47,055 bases of DNA from Eisenbergiella porci. GTDB taxonomy: Bacteria; Bacillota; Clostridia; Lachnospirales; Lachnospiraceae. Of the stretch, positions 34,393 to 43,095 are shown one piece after another. The stretch is from the NCBI RefSeq assembly GCF_009696275.1, contig NZ_VUMI01000044.1:1-47055 (forward strand). The letters are read 5' to 3'. The notes beneath the pieces were generated by a model that worked only from the letters and a program-made list of their open reading frames with translations, did no database searches and was not told the DNA's origin. The stretch's first letter is position 1; each line of letters begins with the position of its first letter. A program made the position numbers and the translations under genes.

Positions 34393-35886
34393 GTGGGGGA
34401 AGTTATTCTGACGATGAAGGATATCGATAAATCCTTTCCGGGCGTTCATGCTCTGAAAAAAGTCAGCCTGGAAGTCCGCAGGGGCGAGGTACATGCCCTG
34501 ATGGGTGAAAACGGGGCAGGCAAGTCCACGCTTATGAAAATTCTGACCGGGATCTATTCCAAGGACAGCGGGCAGATTATATATGAAGGGAAGGAAGTGG
34601 AGTTCACGCATCCACGGGAGGCCCAGGATGCGGGAATCGCTATTGTGCATCAGGAGCTGAATATGATGCAGCAGCTGACCGTGGCTCAGAACATATTCAT
34701 CGGCCGGGAGTATATGAAGGGTAAAATCATAGACGACAAGCGGATGAATGAGGAGGCGGCGAAGCTGTTTGAAAAGCTGAATATCAGTATCGATCCTTCC
34801 CAGGTGATGGGTGATCTGACCGTAGGAAAACAGCAGATGTGTGAAATCGCCAAGGCAATTTCCAAAGAGGTAAAGGTTCTGGTATTTGATGAGCCTACGG
34901 CGGCGCTGACGGATTTGGAAATCAATGAGCTGTTTAAAATCATCAGGGATTTAAGGGAAAAAGGAATCGGCATTATTTACATATCCCATCGTATGGATGA
35001 AATCAAGATCATTACCGACAGAGTCACTGTCATGCGTGACGGGGAGTATGTGGGAACCCTGATAAGCAAGGACTGTACCAAGGACGATATCATCAATATG
35101 ATGGTGGGGCGGACGATTTATGAGGAACCAAAGTCCGTAAGCAATGTCCCGGACAATGCGCCGGTGGTACTGAAGGTGGAACATCTGCAGGCCGGGAAAA
35201 TGGTGCAGGATATCAGTTTTGAACTGAGAAAGGGAGAAATTCTGGGATTTTCAGGACTGATGGGAGCGGGAAGGACGGAGACCGCCCGGGTTATTTTCGG
35301 CGCGGATAAGAAGCAGGGCGGCGATATATACGTCAACGGCAAAAAAGTGGAAATCAACAGCCCGCAGGACGCAGTGAAGGCAGGAATCGGTTACCTGTCG
35401 GAGGACAGAAAGCGTTACGGCGTGGTTTTGGATAAAACCATTGCGGAAAACACCACAATGGCCTCTCTGGAAAAATTTGTGAGGGGTTTGTTTATAGATA
35501 AGAAGGACGAGGAAAGCACGGCACAGGACTATGTGGAGCGTCTGAATACCAAGACACCCACAGTCACCACGCCCACGCTCAGCCTTTCCGGCGGGAACCA
35601 GCAGAAAGTGGTTATCGCCAAGTGGCTGGTAAGGGACTGTGATATCCTGATTTTCGATGAACCGACCAGAGGTATCGACGTGGGGGCCAAAAGCGAGATT
35701 TATCATCTGATGAACGAACTGGCTGCCTCAGGAAAGTCCATTATCATGATTTCTTCCGAACTGCCGGAAATCCTGCGCATGAGCGACAGGGTCCTGGTTA
35801 TGTGCGAGGGAAGAAAAACAGCGGAAATTCCGATAGAGAAGGCCTCACAGGAAGTAATCATGCAGGCCGCTACGGTAGGCATGTAA
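34393..35886 (+). CDS. Sugar ABC importer ATP-binding protein (CUT2, MglA/RbsA-like)
   Basis: A 497-aa double-ATPase subunit. The first domain has Walker A GENGAGKST and Walker B LVFDEPTAAL. The second has the degenerate Walker A GLMGAGRTE usual for this class, an LSGGNQQK signature and ILIFDEPTRGIDVGAK. GTG 34393 is preferred: GGAAGG lies upstream and the residues VGEVILTMKDI align with usual family starts. ATG 34378 is an in-frame alternative. It energises import through the next permease, with the lipoprotein at 37065. Confidence 0.92.
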   Translation: MGEVILTMKDIDKSFPGVHALKKVSLEVRRGEVHALMGENGAGKSTLMKILTGIYSKDSGQIIYEGKEVEFTHPREAQDAGIAIVHQELNMMQQLTVAQNIFIGREYMKGKIIDDKRMNEEAAKLFEKLNISIDPSQVMGDLTVGKQQMCEIAKAISKEVKVLVFDEPTAALTDLEINELFKIIRDLREKGIGIIYISHRMDEIKIITDRVTVMRDGEYVGTLISKDCTKDDIINMMVGRTIYEEPKSVSNVPDNAPVVLKVEHLQAGKMVQDISFELRKGEILGFSGLMGAGRTETARVIFGADKKQGGDIYVNGKKVEINSPQDAVKAGIGYLSEDRKRYGVVLDKTIAENTTMASLEKFVRGLFIDKKDEESTAQDYVERLNTKTPTVTTPTLSLSGGNQQKVVIAKWLVRDCDILIFDEPTRGIDVGAKSEIYHLMNELAASGKSIIMISSELPEILRMSDRVLVMCEGRKTAEIPIEKASQEVIMQAATVGM

Positions 35887-35901
35887 AGAGGGAGGAAAAA
35901 C

Positions 35902-36921
35902 ATGGCGAAAATAACGAATACGGGAGGGGCCGTAAAGAGAAATCCCCTTGCGAAATTTACAAAATCCATTGGGACGCAGAGGCTGATCGCCTTACTGGCC
36001 CTGATTATCCTGTACCTGGTATTCGGGTTTATCAATCCGGCATTCCGGTCCTATGCAACACTGGTCAACATCTTTGATGCCTCTTATTATATCGGTCTGA
36101 TGGCAATCGGCGTAACCTTCGCCATCACCTCGGACGGCATTGATCTTTCCATTGGAACCGTGCTCACCTGTTCCGCATTGATTTCCGGACAGCTGATCAC
36201 CAAGTATCATCTGCCTGTGGCCCTGGGGCTTTTGGTATGTATCCTCATCGGCGCCCTGTTCGGGCTTCTGAACGGCCTGATGGTGTCCTACATGCATCTG
36301 CCTCCCTTTATCGCAACGCTGGGTTCCATGATGCTTTCCAAAGGCCTCGGTTCCATTTTTACCAAGGCGCAGAGCGTTACCTGGCCGCAGTCCAGCCAGG
36401 CGGAAGGCTGGTTCCGCAATATCTTCAAAATCAACCAGAACGGTATTTTGATTCCCACCGGTTTTATTCTCCTGATTGTTATCGCCATCCTGGCTTCCAT
36501 CCTGCTCAATAAGACCCGGCCCGGCCGTTATATCGTGGCATTGGGCAGCAACAGTGAAGCAACAAGGCTATCCGGCGTTAACATTGCAAAATGGAGAACG
36601 CTTGCCTATATCATCAGCGGCACGCTGGCTGGCCTGGCAGGCCTGGCCTATGCCTCCATTTATTCCACCATCCTTCCCGGAGGGGGCGGCGGTTTCGAAC
36701 TGGATGCCATCGCAGGCGTGGTAATCGGCGGCACTTCCATGAGCGGCGGCTACGGAACCATTTCCGGTACCCTGATCGGTGTGTTTATCATGTCCGTGCT
36801 GAAAACCGGACTTCCCTTTGTGGGGCTGCAGAGCAACTGGCAGCAGGCGGTTACCGGCGTAGTCCTGGTGTTCGCGGTATTCATGGATGTTATGAACAGA
36901 CAGAAAAAGAAAAAAGTCTGA
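35902..36921 (+). CDS. Sugar ABC importer permease (CUT2, MglC/RbsC-like)
   Basis: A 339-aa permease with about eight to ten membrane helices. Family marks are FAITSDGIDLSIGT near residue 80, LPPFIATLGSM and a glycine-rich loop AGVVIGGTSMSGGYGTISGT that contacts the ATPase. AGAGGGAGG precedes ATG 35902. It is 15 nt after the ATPase gene and clearly co-transcribed. Confidence 0.92.
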   Translation: MAKITNTGGAVKRNPLAKFTKSIGTQRLIALLALIILYLVFGFINPAFRSYATLVNIFDASYYIGLMAIGVTFAITSDGIDLSIGTVLTCSALISGQLITKYHLPVALGLLVCILIGALFGLLNGLMVSYMHLPPFIATLGSMMLSKGLGSIFTKAQSVTWPQSSQAEGWFRNIFKINQNGILIPTGFILLIVIAILASILLNKTRPGRYIVALGSNSEATRLSGVNIAKWRTLAYIISGTLAGLAGLAYASIYSTILPGGGGGFELDAIAGVVIGGTSMSGGYGTISGTLIGVFIMSVLKTGLPFVGLQSNWQQAVTGVVLVFAVFMDVMNRQKKKKV

Positions 36922-37064
36922 GCAGAAACAGGAAGTTTTCAGACAGTTACAGAAAATGTTTGTAATGCCTGTCATATCAAAAAAGGAACGATATGAAGGT
37001 TTTTGATTACAAAACCGGCGGAAGAAGAGCCGGGGGTATTTCAAATTTTAAAGGAGGGTTTTAC

Positions 37065-38219
37065 ATGAAAAAGAAATTACTCAGTATCGCATTGGGTGCG
37101 GCTATGGTAGCGAGCATGCTGGCAGGCTGCGGAAGCAATGCTTCCACAACGGCTCCTGCAGCGTCCACACCGGCGCCCGCGGAGACAAAAGCAGAAGCGC
37201 CTGCAGAGCCTGCTTCTTCAGAAGCAGCGGCAGATACGGCGCAGGCCTCTACAGAAATTACGGGGAAGATCTATCTGGTATCCAAGGGCTTCCAGCATCA
37301 GTTCTGGCAGGCAGTGCTCCAGGGGGCAAATGAAGCTGCTGCGGAATACGGCGTGGAAATTGATTTCCAGGGACCCGATACCGAATCCGATATCGCGCAG
37401 CAGGTACAGATGCTGAACAACGCATTCAACAACAATCCGCCCGCAATCGGCCTGGCAGCTCTTGACACAGAAGCATGCCTGGATACGATTAAGGAAATCC
37501 AGAAAGCAGGCATTCCGATTATCGGCTTTGACTCCGGCGTACCCGGCGCTCCCGAAGGCGCTATCGTTGCCAACGCAGCGACCGATAACTATAAAGCAGG
37601 CGAACTGGCTGCTGATGAAACCTACAAGCTGATCAAAGACAAGGTTGCATCCGCAACCGGCACCGTAAGAATCGGCGTTATGAACCAGGAAGCTAACTCC
37701 GAATCCATCGTACAGCGTGGCACCGGCTTCGTTGATAAGATGAAATTCCTTCTGGAAGCAGACGGCAAGACCGTTTCCGTAGAAGGCCATGACAAATGGG
37801 CAAACAAGGTTGACGGCGCAGATGTTATCATCGACGTAGCGGTTCCCGCATCCGTAAGTGCAGACCTTTCTTCCGTTGACGCTCAGAACCTGTTAAACAA
37901 GCCTGACACCATCTGCATCTATGGCTCCAACCAGTTCTCAGGCGAAGGTCTGATTAACGGTGACGCAAACATCGGCAAACTGGGCAAGGAAGTGGTCGGC
38001 GTTGCATTTGACTCCGGCGTGCTGATTAAAACAGCAGTCAGAGAAGGCAAGCTGGCAGGCGCAGTTACCCAGGATCCTCTTCAGATTGGCTATAAAACCG
38101 TTGAGCTGTGTGTAAAGGCCATCAAGGGCGAGCCTGTAAGTGATGTTGATACAGGATGCCAGTGGTATACTGCTGAAAACATGGACGATCCCAAGGTCGC
38201 TCCCAACCTTTATGACTGA
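37065..38219 (+). CDS. Sugar ABC importer substrate-binding lipoprotein
   Basis: A 384-aa lipoprotein: signal with lipobox LAGC (C22), an Ala/Pro/Glu linker to about residue 65, then a type 1 periplasmic-binding fold (KIYLVSKGFQHQFWQAV, PAIGLAALDTEACL, GIPIIGFDSGVPGAPEG). The second half of the gene uses a narrow, C/A-ending codon set unlike its neighbours, typical of very highly expressed binding proteins. ATG 37065 follows AAAGGAGGG. A CCGGC/GCCGG hairpin (about 37015-37035) lies upstream. The ligand is a monosaccharide by family; its identity is unknown. Confidence 0.9.
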   Translation: MKKKLLSIALGAAMVASMLAGCGSNASTTAPAASTPAPAETKAEAPAEPASSEAAADTAQASTEITGKIYLVSKGFQHQFWQAVLQGANEAAAEYGVEIDFQGPDTESDIAQQVQMLNNAFNNNPPAIGLAALDTEACLDTIKEIQKAGIPIIGFDSGVPGAPEGAIVANAATDNYKAGELAADETYKLIKDKVASATGTVRIGVMNQEANSESIVQRGTGFVDKMKFLLEADGKTVSVEGHDKWANKVDGADVIIDVAVPASVSADLSSVDAQNLLNKPDTICIYGSNQFSGEGLINGDANIGKLGKEVVGVAFDSGVLIKTAVREGKLAGAVTQDPLQIGYKTVELCVKAIKGEPVSDVDTGCQWYTAENMDDPKVAPNLYD

Positions 38220-38321
38220 TTTAAAAAGGTAAATCTATAAGCTGTACTTATTTCTAATATAATAAATATTGATTTTACTTATGGTTAATAATAATATATA
38301 ATCATAAAGTAAAAGACGCAG

Positions 38322-38368
38322 AAAGCGGGTTTTTTACAAAAATGGTTTTGTGAAAGCCCGCTTTTTTT
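38322..38368 (+). terminator. Terminator of sugar importer operon
   Basis: AAAGCGGG/CCCGCTTT with a stacked ACAAAA/TTTTGT above it, then seven T. Confidence 0.85.
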
Positions 38369-38449
38369 GTTGTGGAGCGGCACTTTTGCCAATCTGCGGC
38401 AGGCAGATGTCCTTTCAGGGACGCAGATTTGAAACAGGAGGAATAAGAA

Positions 38450-39742
38450 ATGGTAAAAGCAGTGGTAGGCGCTAACTGGGGCGACGAAGGAAAAGGTAAA
38501 ATCACGGATATGCTGGCCAGGGAAGCAGACATTATCATCCGCTTCCAGGGCGGTGCGAACGCAGGACACACTATTGTTAATGACTATGGCAAATTTGCGC
38601 TTCACACCCTTCCGTCCGGTGTTTTCTACAGACATACGACGAGCATTATCGGAAACGGCGTTGCGTTGAACATTCCGGTATTTATCAATGAAATACATTC
38701 CATTACGGACAGAAACGTACCCATGCCGAATATCCTTGTTTCCGACAGGGCGCAGATTGTAATGCCTTACCATATTCTTTTTGATCAATATGAGGAAGAA
38801 AGGCTGGGCGGAAAATCCTTCGGCTCAACCAAGTCGGGCATTGCCCCTTTTTATTCCGACAAATATGCGAAAATCGGCTTCCAGGTATGCGAGCTGTTTG
38901 ATGAGGAAGGCCTGAAAGCAAAACTGGCCAGTGTATGCGAAACGAAAAATGTGCTTCTGGAACATCTTTACCACAAGCCTCTGCTGGATGTGGAGGAGCT
39001 GTATGCAACCCTGCAGGAATACAGGGACATGATCGCTCCCTTCGTATGCGATACCTCCGCTTATCTGGACAAAGCCATTAAAGAAGGGAAAAATATCCTC
39101 TTGGAGGGACAGCTGGGAACGCTGAAGGATCCTGATCACGGAATTTACCCCATGGTAACCTCATCCTCCACACTGGCCGCCTACGGCGCCATCGGCGCAG
39201 GTATTCCGCCCTATGAAATCAGGCAGGTGGTTACCGTATGCAAGGCTTATTCCTCCGCAGTGGGCGCCGGCGCGTTTGTATCCGAAATTTTCGGGGAGGA
39301 AGCGGAGGAACTCAGACGCAGGGGCGGCGACGGCGGAGAATACGGCGCCACCACAGGACGTCCCCGCCGGATGGGCTGGTTTGACTGTGTGGCCTCCAGA
39401 TATGGCTGCCGTCTCCAGGGAACTACGGACGTGGCCTTTACCGTTCTTGACGTGCTGGGCTATCTGGATGAGATTCCGGTGTGCACAGGATATGAGGTGG
39501 ACGGCACGGTGACGGAGGACTTCCCGGTTACCTGGAAGCTGGAAAAAGCAAAGCCCGTCCTGGAAACGCTGCCCGGCTGGAAATGCGATATCCGGGGCAT
39601 CAGAAAATATGGGGATCTGCCTGAAAACTGCAGAAAATATATTGAGTTCGTGGAAGCGCATATCGGCTATCCCATTACTATGGTGAGCAACGGCCCCGGC
39701 AGAGAGGATATTATTTACAGACAGAGCGCTCTTTGCAGATAA
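38450..39742 (+). CDS. purA: Adenylosuccinate synthetase
   Basis: First committed step from IMP to AMP: joins aspartate to IMP using GTP. The N-terminal GANWGDEGKGK loop and GGANAGHTIVND are diagnostic, with EGQLGTLKDPDHGIYP and GATTGRPRRMGWFD further on. The 430-aa length is normal. CAGGAGGAA precedes ATG 38450. A hairpin (ATCTGCG/CGCAGAT with GTCC/GGGAC, about 38391-38430) occupies the leader just before the ribosome site. It pairs functionally with purB at 21367 in the same window. Confidence 0.96.
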   Translation: MVKAVVGANWGDEGKGKITDMLAREADIIIRFQGGANAGHTIVNDYGKFALHTLPSGVFYRHTTSIIGNGVALNIPVFINEIHSITDRNVPMPNILVSDRAQIVMPYHILFDQYEEERLGGKSFGSTKSGIAPFYSDKYAKIGFQVCELFDEEGLKAKLASVCETKNVLLEHLYHKPLLDVEELYATLQEYRDMIAPFVCDTSAYLDKAIKEGKNILLEGQLGTLKDPDHGIYPMVTSSSTLAAYGAIGAGIPPYEIRQVVTVCKAYSSAVGAGAFVSEIFGEEAEELRRRGGDGGEYGATTGRPRRMGWFDCVASRYGCRLQGTTDVAFTVLDVLGYLDEIPVCTGYEVDGTVTEDFPVTWKLEKAKPVLETLPGWKCDIRGIRKYGDLPENCRKYIEFVEAHIGYPITMVSNGPGREDIIYRQSALCR

Positions 39743-39858
39743 AAGGAAAAACGGATGCTGCAGAAGCTGGAGTAATACAAGGTGTTTTATCATGAAACCA
39801 GCCGCGCGCAGGCTGCTGGATTTGTTACGCAGGGAAGATAAGGCAGAGAGGGACGCGA

Positions 39859-40470
39859 ATGATTCGTACGGTTATTTTTGACATAGGCAATGTGCTGACG
39901 GTTTTCGGCTGGAAAAATTTTATCCACAGCTTCGGTTTCCCGCCGGAAACGGAGGAAAGGGTGGGAAAGGCAACGGTGGACAATCCGTTCTGGCATGAGT
40001 TTGACAGGGGTTTTTTAAGCGATGACGAAATGCTGGCCGGGTTCATAAACAATGATCCTACCGTGGAAAAGGAGATACGCCAGATTTTTGTCAGCCTTCA
40101 CGGCATTGTAACAAGGGCTGATTATGCGATCCCCTGGATTCAGAAGCTGAAAAGCGCAGGGTATCAGGTGCTTGTCCTCTCCAATTTTTCCGATAAGGTG
40201 AAACGGGACAACGAGGATGCCATGGATTTCCTGGAATATGTGGACGGCGGCATCCTTTCCTACCGGGACGGAGTTATCAAGCCTGATCCGGCGATTTACA
40301 GGCTTCTGCTTGGCAGGTATGGCCTGAAAGCGGAAGAGTGTGTGTTCCTGGATGATATACAGTCCAATCTGGATACGGCAGCCGGACTGGGCATACATAC
40401 CATCCTTTTCCGGAACCTGAAGCAGGCGCAGGAGGAACTTTTGCAGCTGGGTGTAGACAGCATATACTGA
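39859..40470 (+). CDS. HAD-family hydrolase (YihX-like)
   Basis: A 203-aa HAD-IA phosphatase. Motif I is FDIGNVL with nucleophile D8; position 10 is Gly instead of the usual Asp, a variant seen in the YihX-type branch. Motif II is LVLSNFSD, the motif III lysine is in VIKPDPAIY and motif IV is VFLDDIQSN. The substrate is unknown, probably a sugar phosphate. It follows purA by 116 nt and ends before a bidirectional-looking terminator. Confidence 0.88.
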   Translation: MIRTVIFDIGNVLTVFGWKNFIHSFGFPPETEERVGKATVDNPFWHEFDRGFLSDDEMLAGFINNDPTVEKEIRQIFVSLHGIVTRADYAIPWIQKLKSAGYQVLVLSNFSDKVKRDNEDAMDFLEYVDGGILSYRDGVIKPDPAIYRLLLGRYGLKAEECVFLDDIQSNLDTAAGLGIHTILFRNLKQAQEELLQLGVDSIY

Positions 40471-40564
40471 TTTGCGGTAAAATAGATTCGTCAGGAGATT
40501 TACAGGTATCAGGAAAAAGCAGTAATAACGGGCGGAGCGGAAAGGCTCTGCCCGAAAACAAAAA

Positions 40565-40607
40565 GGAAAGCCAGGCGGTATGGGATAGCGGCCTGGCTTT
40601 CTTTTTT
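40565..40607. terminator. Terminator between convergent genes
   Basis: AAAGCCAGG (40567-40575) with CCTGGCTTT (40592-40600), then CTTTTTT on the plus strand; the minus strand also has a short T tract. It serves the HAD gene and possibly the MFS operon. Confidence 0.85.
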
Positions 40608-40613
40608 AAGTAT

Positions 40614-40859
40614 TTATTTTCCGTTGGAATTATCCTGACCCTGCCTGCGTTCCTTAATCTTGCCGAACAGCCAGATATATATCCACAAAAGGATGGGAAG
40701 CCCGACCGTTGCCACCAGGCAGGCCTGGAACAGGCGGTCGGCGCCCGGGAAGTTCAGGCATGCAACCACCAGCGTTGCCAGATAAAGCAGGAGCAGCAGA
40801 CCCACGCATACAAGGGCCGCAATCTGCTTTGGTGTTTTCTTCTTTTTATCCATTTCCAT
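40614..40859 (-). CDS. Small membrane protein (81 aa)
   Basis: Two membrane helices (about 12-34 and 46-66) between basic ends (MEMDKKKKTPKQ and KIKERRQGQ). It is the second gene of a minus-strand operon, 32 nt after the MFS transporter, with AAGGAG 5 nt before its ATG. It may assist or stabilise the transporter, but no family is recognised. Confidence 0.65.
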   Translation of the reverse strand: MEMDKKKKTPKQIAALVCVGLLLLLYLATLVVACLNFPGADRLFQACLVATVGLPILLWIYIWLFGKIKERRQGQDNSNGK

Positions 40860-40891
40860 TTATCTCCTTAATCATCTGCGTCAATGGCTTT

Positions 40892-42181
40892 TTAATCATC
40901 TACATCGAATGCTTCCAGCTTGCTTTTTTTCGGAATCGGCTTGCTGTCGCCATGTTTTACAAAAAGCATGGTGAAGAAGGCTGCCGTAACGAAAAGCGCG
41001 GCATAAGGGAACAAAGTATGATAGCCTACATGCTGAAGCAGGAATCCGGAAAGAATAGGGGTGACGATCTGCGCCGCCATGGAAAAGGTATAGTAAAATC
41101 CGGTGAATTTACCGATATCGCTGCCCTTGCTCATTTCTACCACCATCGGATAGGAATTGACATTGATGGCCGCCCAGGCCACGCCCACCAGGGCGAACAG
41201 GCCGTTAATCCATACATGGTATTCCTTTACGGTCGCACCCAGGGCAAACATGGAGGCAAGCAGCACTATACCGCCCAGAATCGTTTTTTTACGCCCTATG
41301 CGGGAAGCAATGGCTCCCACAGGGATATAGGAGCAGATGGCTGCAATTGTGGCAACCAGCAGGCAGTTGGCAAAGCCGCCGCCCTGGATTCCCCAGTAAA
41401 TCTGCGCATATTTGGAAAAAGCGGTAGTTACCGCATTGTAGCCCATGAACCAGAAGGAAACGGAAATCAGGATGAGTATCAGGCTCCTTTTTACTTCAGG
41501 AGGCATGGGGGCATTGGCGGTTTGCGTTTCTTCCACCGTACCCTCTGCAATATCCAGATCACGGTCGATTTTCTCACGTTCCTCACGCAGTGGATTTTCC
41601 TTTATTTTCCACAAGAGGAGCAGCACCGCGGCAACCATTACCAGCGCAACGATCAGGAAAATGGGGAGGTAATTGGGCTTGCCGGTTTTCGGTACCAGCG
41701 TGGAAATCAGGATCAGGGAAATCACGCCGCCAACCGCGCCCATCAGGTTGATGATGGCATTTGCCTTGGAGCGCAGCGGCTTGGGCGTAACGTCGGGCAT
41801 CAGGGAAACGGCAGGGGAACGGTAGCTGCCCATGGCAATCAGCGTAACGCACAATGCCGCAACAAAAAGGGCCAGGGAACCGATATTATCCGCAAAGGGC
41901 AGGAAAAGCATGGCAATTACCGCCGCCGCAGTACCGCAGAGGATAAAGGGCGTACGTCTGCCCAGCTTCGTATGTACCTTATCGGACAGGCTTCCGAAAA
42001 ACGGAAGCATAAAAAGAGCCAGGACATTGTCAATCGCCATAATTCCGCCGGAAATGGTGTCGCTGATGTGGAAGGTGTTTTTCAGAATCAGCGGGATGAT
42101 GCTGTCATAGAGCTGCCAGAAGGCGCTGATCGACAGAAAGGCCAGACCGACCAGAAGGGTCCGTTTTGTGTTAAGCTTCAT
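40892..42181 (-). CDS. MFS transporter, sugar type
   Basis: A 429-aa transporter with 12 predicted helices. The loop 2-3 motif GSLSDKVHTKLGRRTPFIL is typical of the GPH/SLC45-like sugar:cation symporters, as is SAFWQLYDSIIPL near the start. The central cytoplasmic loop is long (ENPLREEREKID). The substrate is likely a sugar or glycoside (family inference). ATG 42181 is chosen because GAGGT lies upstream; an ATG at 42202 has none. The end of the gene is partly duplicated right after its stop (40871-40912). Confidence 0.82.
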   Translation of the reverse strand: MKLNTKRTLLVGLAFLSISAFWQLYDSIIPLILKNTFHISDTISGGIMAIDNVLALFMLPFFGSLSDKVHTKLGRRTPFILCGTAAAVIAMLFLPFADNIGSLALFVAALCVTLIAMGSYRSPAVSLMPDVTPKPLRSKANAIINLMGAVGGVISLILISTLVPKTGKPNYLPIFLIVALVMVAAVLLLLWKIKENPLREEREKIDRDLDIAEGTVEETQTANAPMPPEVKRSLILILISVSFWFMGYNAVTTAFSKYAQIYWGIQGGGFANCLLVATIAAICSYIPVGAIASRIGRKKTILGGIVLLASMFALGATVKEYHVWINGLFALVGVAWAAINVNSYPMVVEMSKGSDIGKFTGFYYTFSMAAQIVTPILSGFLLQHVGYHTLFPYAALFVTAAFFTMLFVKHGDSKPIPKKSKLEAFDVDD

Positions 42182-42202
42182 AGGTGATACCTCACTTTGC
42201 AA

Positions 42203-42576
42203 GTTTGCGGTCCCTGTGTGTGGGACGCTCTACTCCTATGATATATCAATACAACAAAAAGAGCAATGTTTTCGTGTGGAGGGCCAGGGCCTTTTGTGAT
42301 GGATTTCAGCATTCCTGGATCGCTTTCTTATGGTCAGCGCGAAGCGCTGGCCTGCGCAGTAAATGCGCAGTCCTGTTTGAACTGTTACAAATTGTTCTTT
42401 GATGTCTGGCTTTTGTATGTGTTGCACTTGCGATACTTTGGTTTTATTATAAAATATGAAGAAGTGGTATGCGGTAAGCGGGAGTGGAATAGAAGTGGGG
42501 GAAAGGTATATGGTAAAGAACAAAGTGTAATATTGAGGGATAGGGAAGTGGAAAAGAATTTTTGGGGAGGTATTCT
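42203..42576. other. Intergenic region between MFS operon and small ORFs
   Basis: Holds a GTCCC/GGGAC hairpin (42210-42226) at the MFS leader, the family-2 repeat copy (42299-42388) and a minus-strand TATAAT (42451-42446) with a poor -35. A 106-codon plus-strand frame crosses the repeat and is not supported as a gene. Confidence 0.5.
42299..42388 (-). repeat. Dispersed repeat family 2, copy B
   Basis: Read on the minus strand, GTTCAAACAGGACTGCGCATT, TACTGCGCAG, a GCGCTTCGCGC-type hairpin insert, then TAAGAAAGCGATCCAGGAATG and AAATCCAT. The order and most bases match copy A at 27947-28013, which lacks the insert. Confidence 0.8.
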
Positions 42577-42678
42577 ATGGAGTTAAGAACAGATGATAAT
42601 AAGGGAAGACTGTGTGAATTTTTGCGGCGGAAAAGCAAAGTCCCCCCTACAGCACTGCTGCTGCAGGAGGAACTTTGA
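42577..42678 (+). CDS. Small ORF (33 aa) with strong ribosome site
   Basis: GGGGAGG lies 6 nt before ATG; the frame reads MELRTDDNKGRLCEFLRRKS and ends LLLQEEL. The C-terminal codons lie in a hairpin (AAAGT..ACTTT). No family recognised. It could be a real small protein or a leader peptide for the hairpins that follow. Confidence 0.4.
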   Translation: MELRTDDNKGRLCEFLRRKSKVPPTALLLQEEL

Positions 42679-42768
42679 ACTAGGGGAGGAATCCTCCCCG
42701 CAATGGGAGGATAAGTAATTATTTATCTTGCGTAATCATAAACCGGCGGCAGAGCCGCCTGGTTTATG
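42674..42768 (+). other. Two strong hairpins
   Basis: GGGGAGG/CCTCCCC with a 3-nt loop near 42684-42700, and CATAAACC-GGCGGC with GCCGCC-T-GGTTTATG (42737-42768). Neither has a T tract. They separate two small ORFs. Confidence 0.65.
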
Positions 42769-42791
42769 AATCATCAAAGGAGGGGGTTCCG

Positions 42792-42893
42792 ATGATATTA
42801 ACAGTATGTCCCCGCATTGAAATAATATACACAGAAAATAAAAAAATAATTTCGTATAATTACAAGATTTATACCGATATAAAACAGAAATGA
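42792..42893 (+). CDS. Small ORF (33 aa) with strong ribosome site
   Basis: AAAGGAGGGGG precedes ATG 42792. The frame begins MILTVCPRIEIIYTENKK and ends KQK; it is AT-rich and basic. No family recognised. Length equals that of the small ORF at 42577, but the sequences are unrelated. Confidence 0.35.
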   Translation: MILTVCPRIEIIYTENKKIISYNYKIYTDIKQK

Positions 42894-42903
42894 CAATTAG
42901 TAT

Positions 42904-43062
42904 ATGGATTATACAACTGCTCCGGAAGCTGCGATAAAATGGGGTATTTCAGAACGACGCGTACAGAAGCTCTGCGAGGATAACAGAATACCGGTTATTG
43001 AGCGTATCAGCCATATATGCCTGATACCAAAAGACGCGGAAAGACCCGCTGACGGGCGATGA
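42904..43062 (+). CDS. Short helix-turn-helix protein (52 aa)
   Basis: Reads MDYTTAPEAAIKWGISERRV, QKLCEDNRIP, then LIPKDAERPADGR. This is the small excisionase/MerR-like HTH type common on Clostridial mobile elements, where the pattern AAxKWGISERRVQKLCxxxRIPG...LIPKDAEKP recurs (memory-based). The segment VIERISHIC replaces the usual wing, so it may be slightly damaged. It sits 34 nt before the two-component system. Confidence 0.6.
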   Translation: MDYTTAPEAAIKWGISERRVQKLCEDNRIPVIERISHICLIPKDAERPADGR

Positions 43063-43095
43063 AATGGATCTTTCAGAGGAAAGGAGTAAATTTGT

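Noticed and set aside
39792-39881. 29-codon ORF overlapping the HAD gene start
   Set aside because: No ribosome site and it overlaps a well-supported gene in another frame.
40709-42187. 492-codon plus-strand frame
   Set aside because: It is antisense to the MFS gene, His/Gly/Asn-rich, and has no ribosome site: a shadow frame.
42266-42586. 106-codon plus-strand frame upstream of the small ORFs
   Set aside because: It lies over the antisense of a dispersed repeat and lacks a ribosome site and family likeness.
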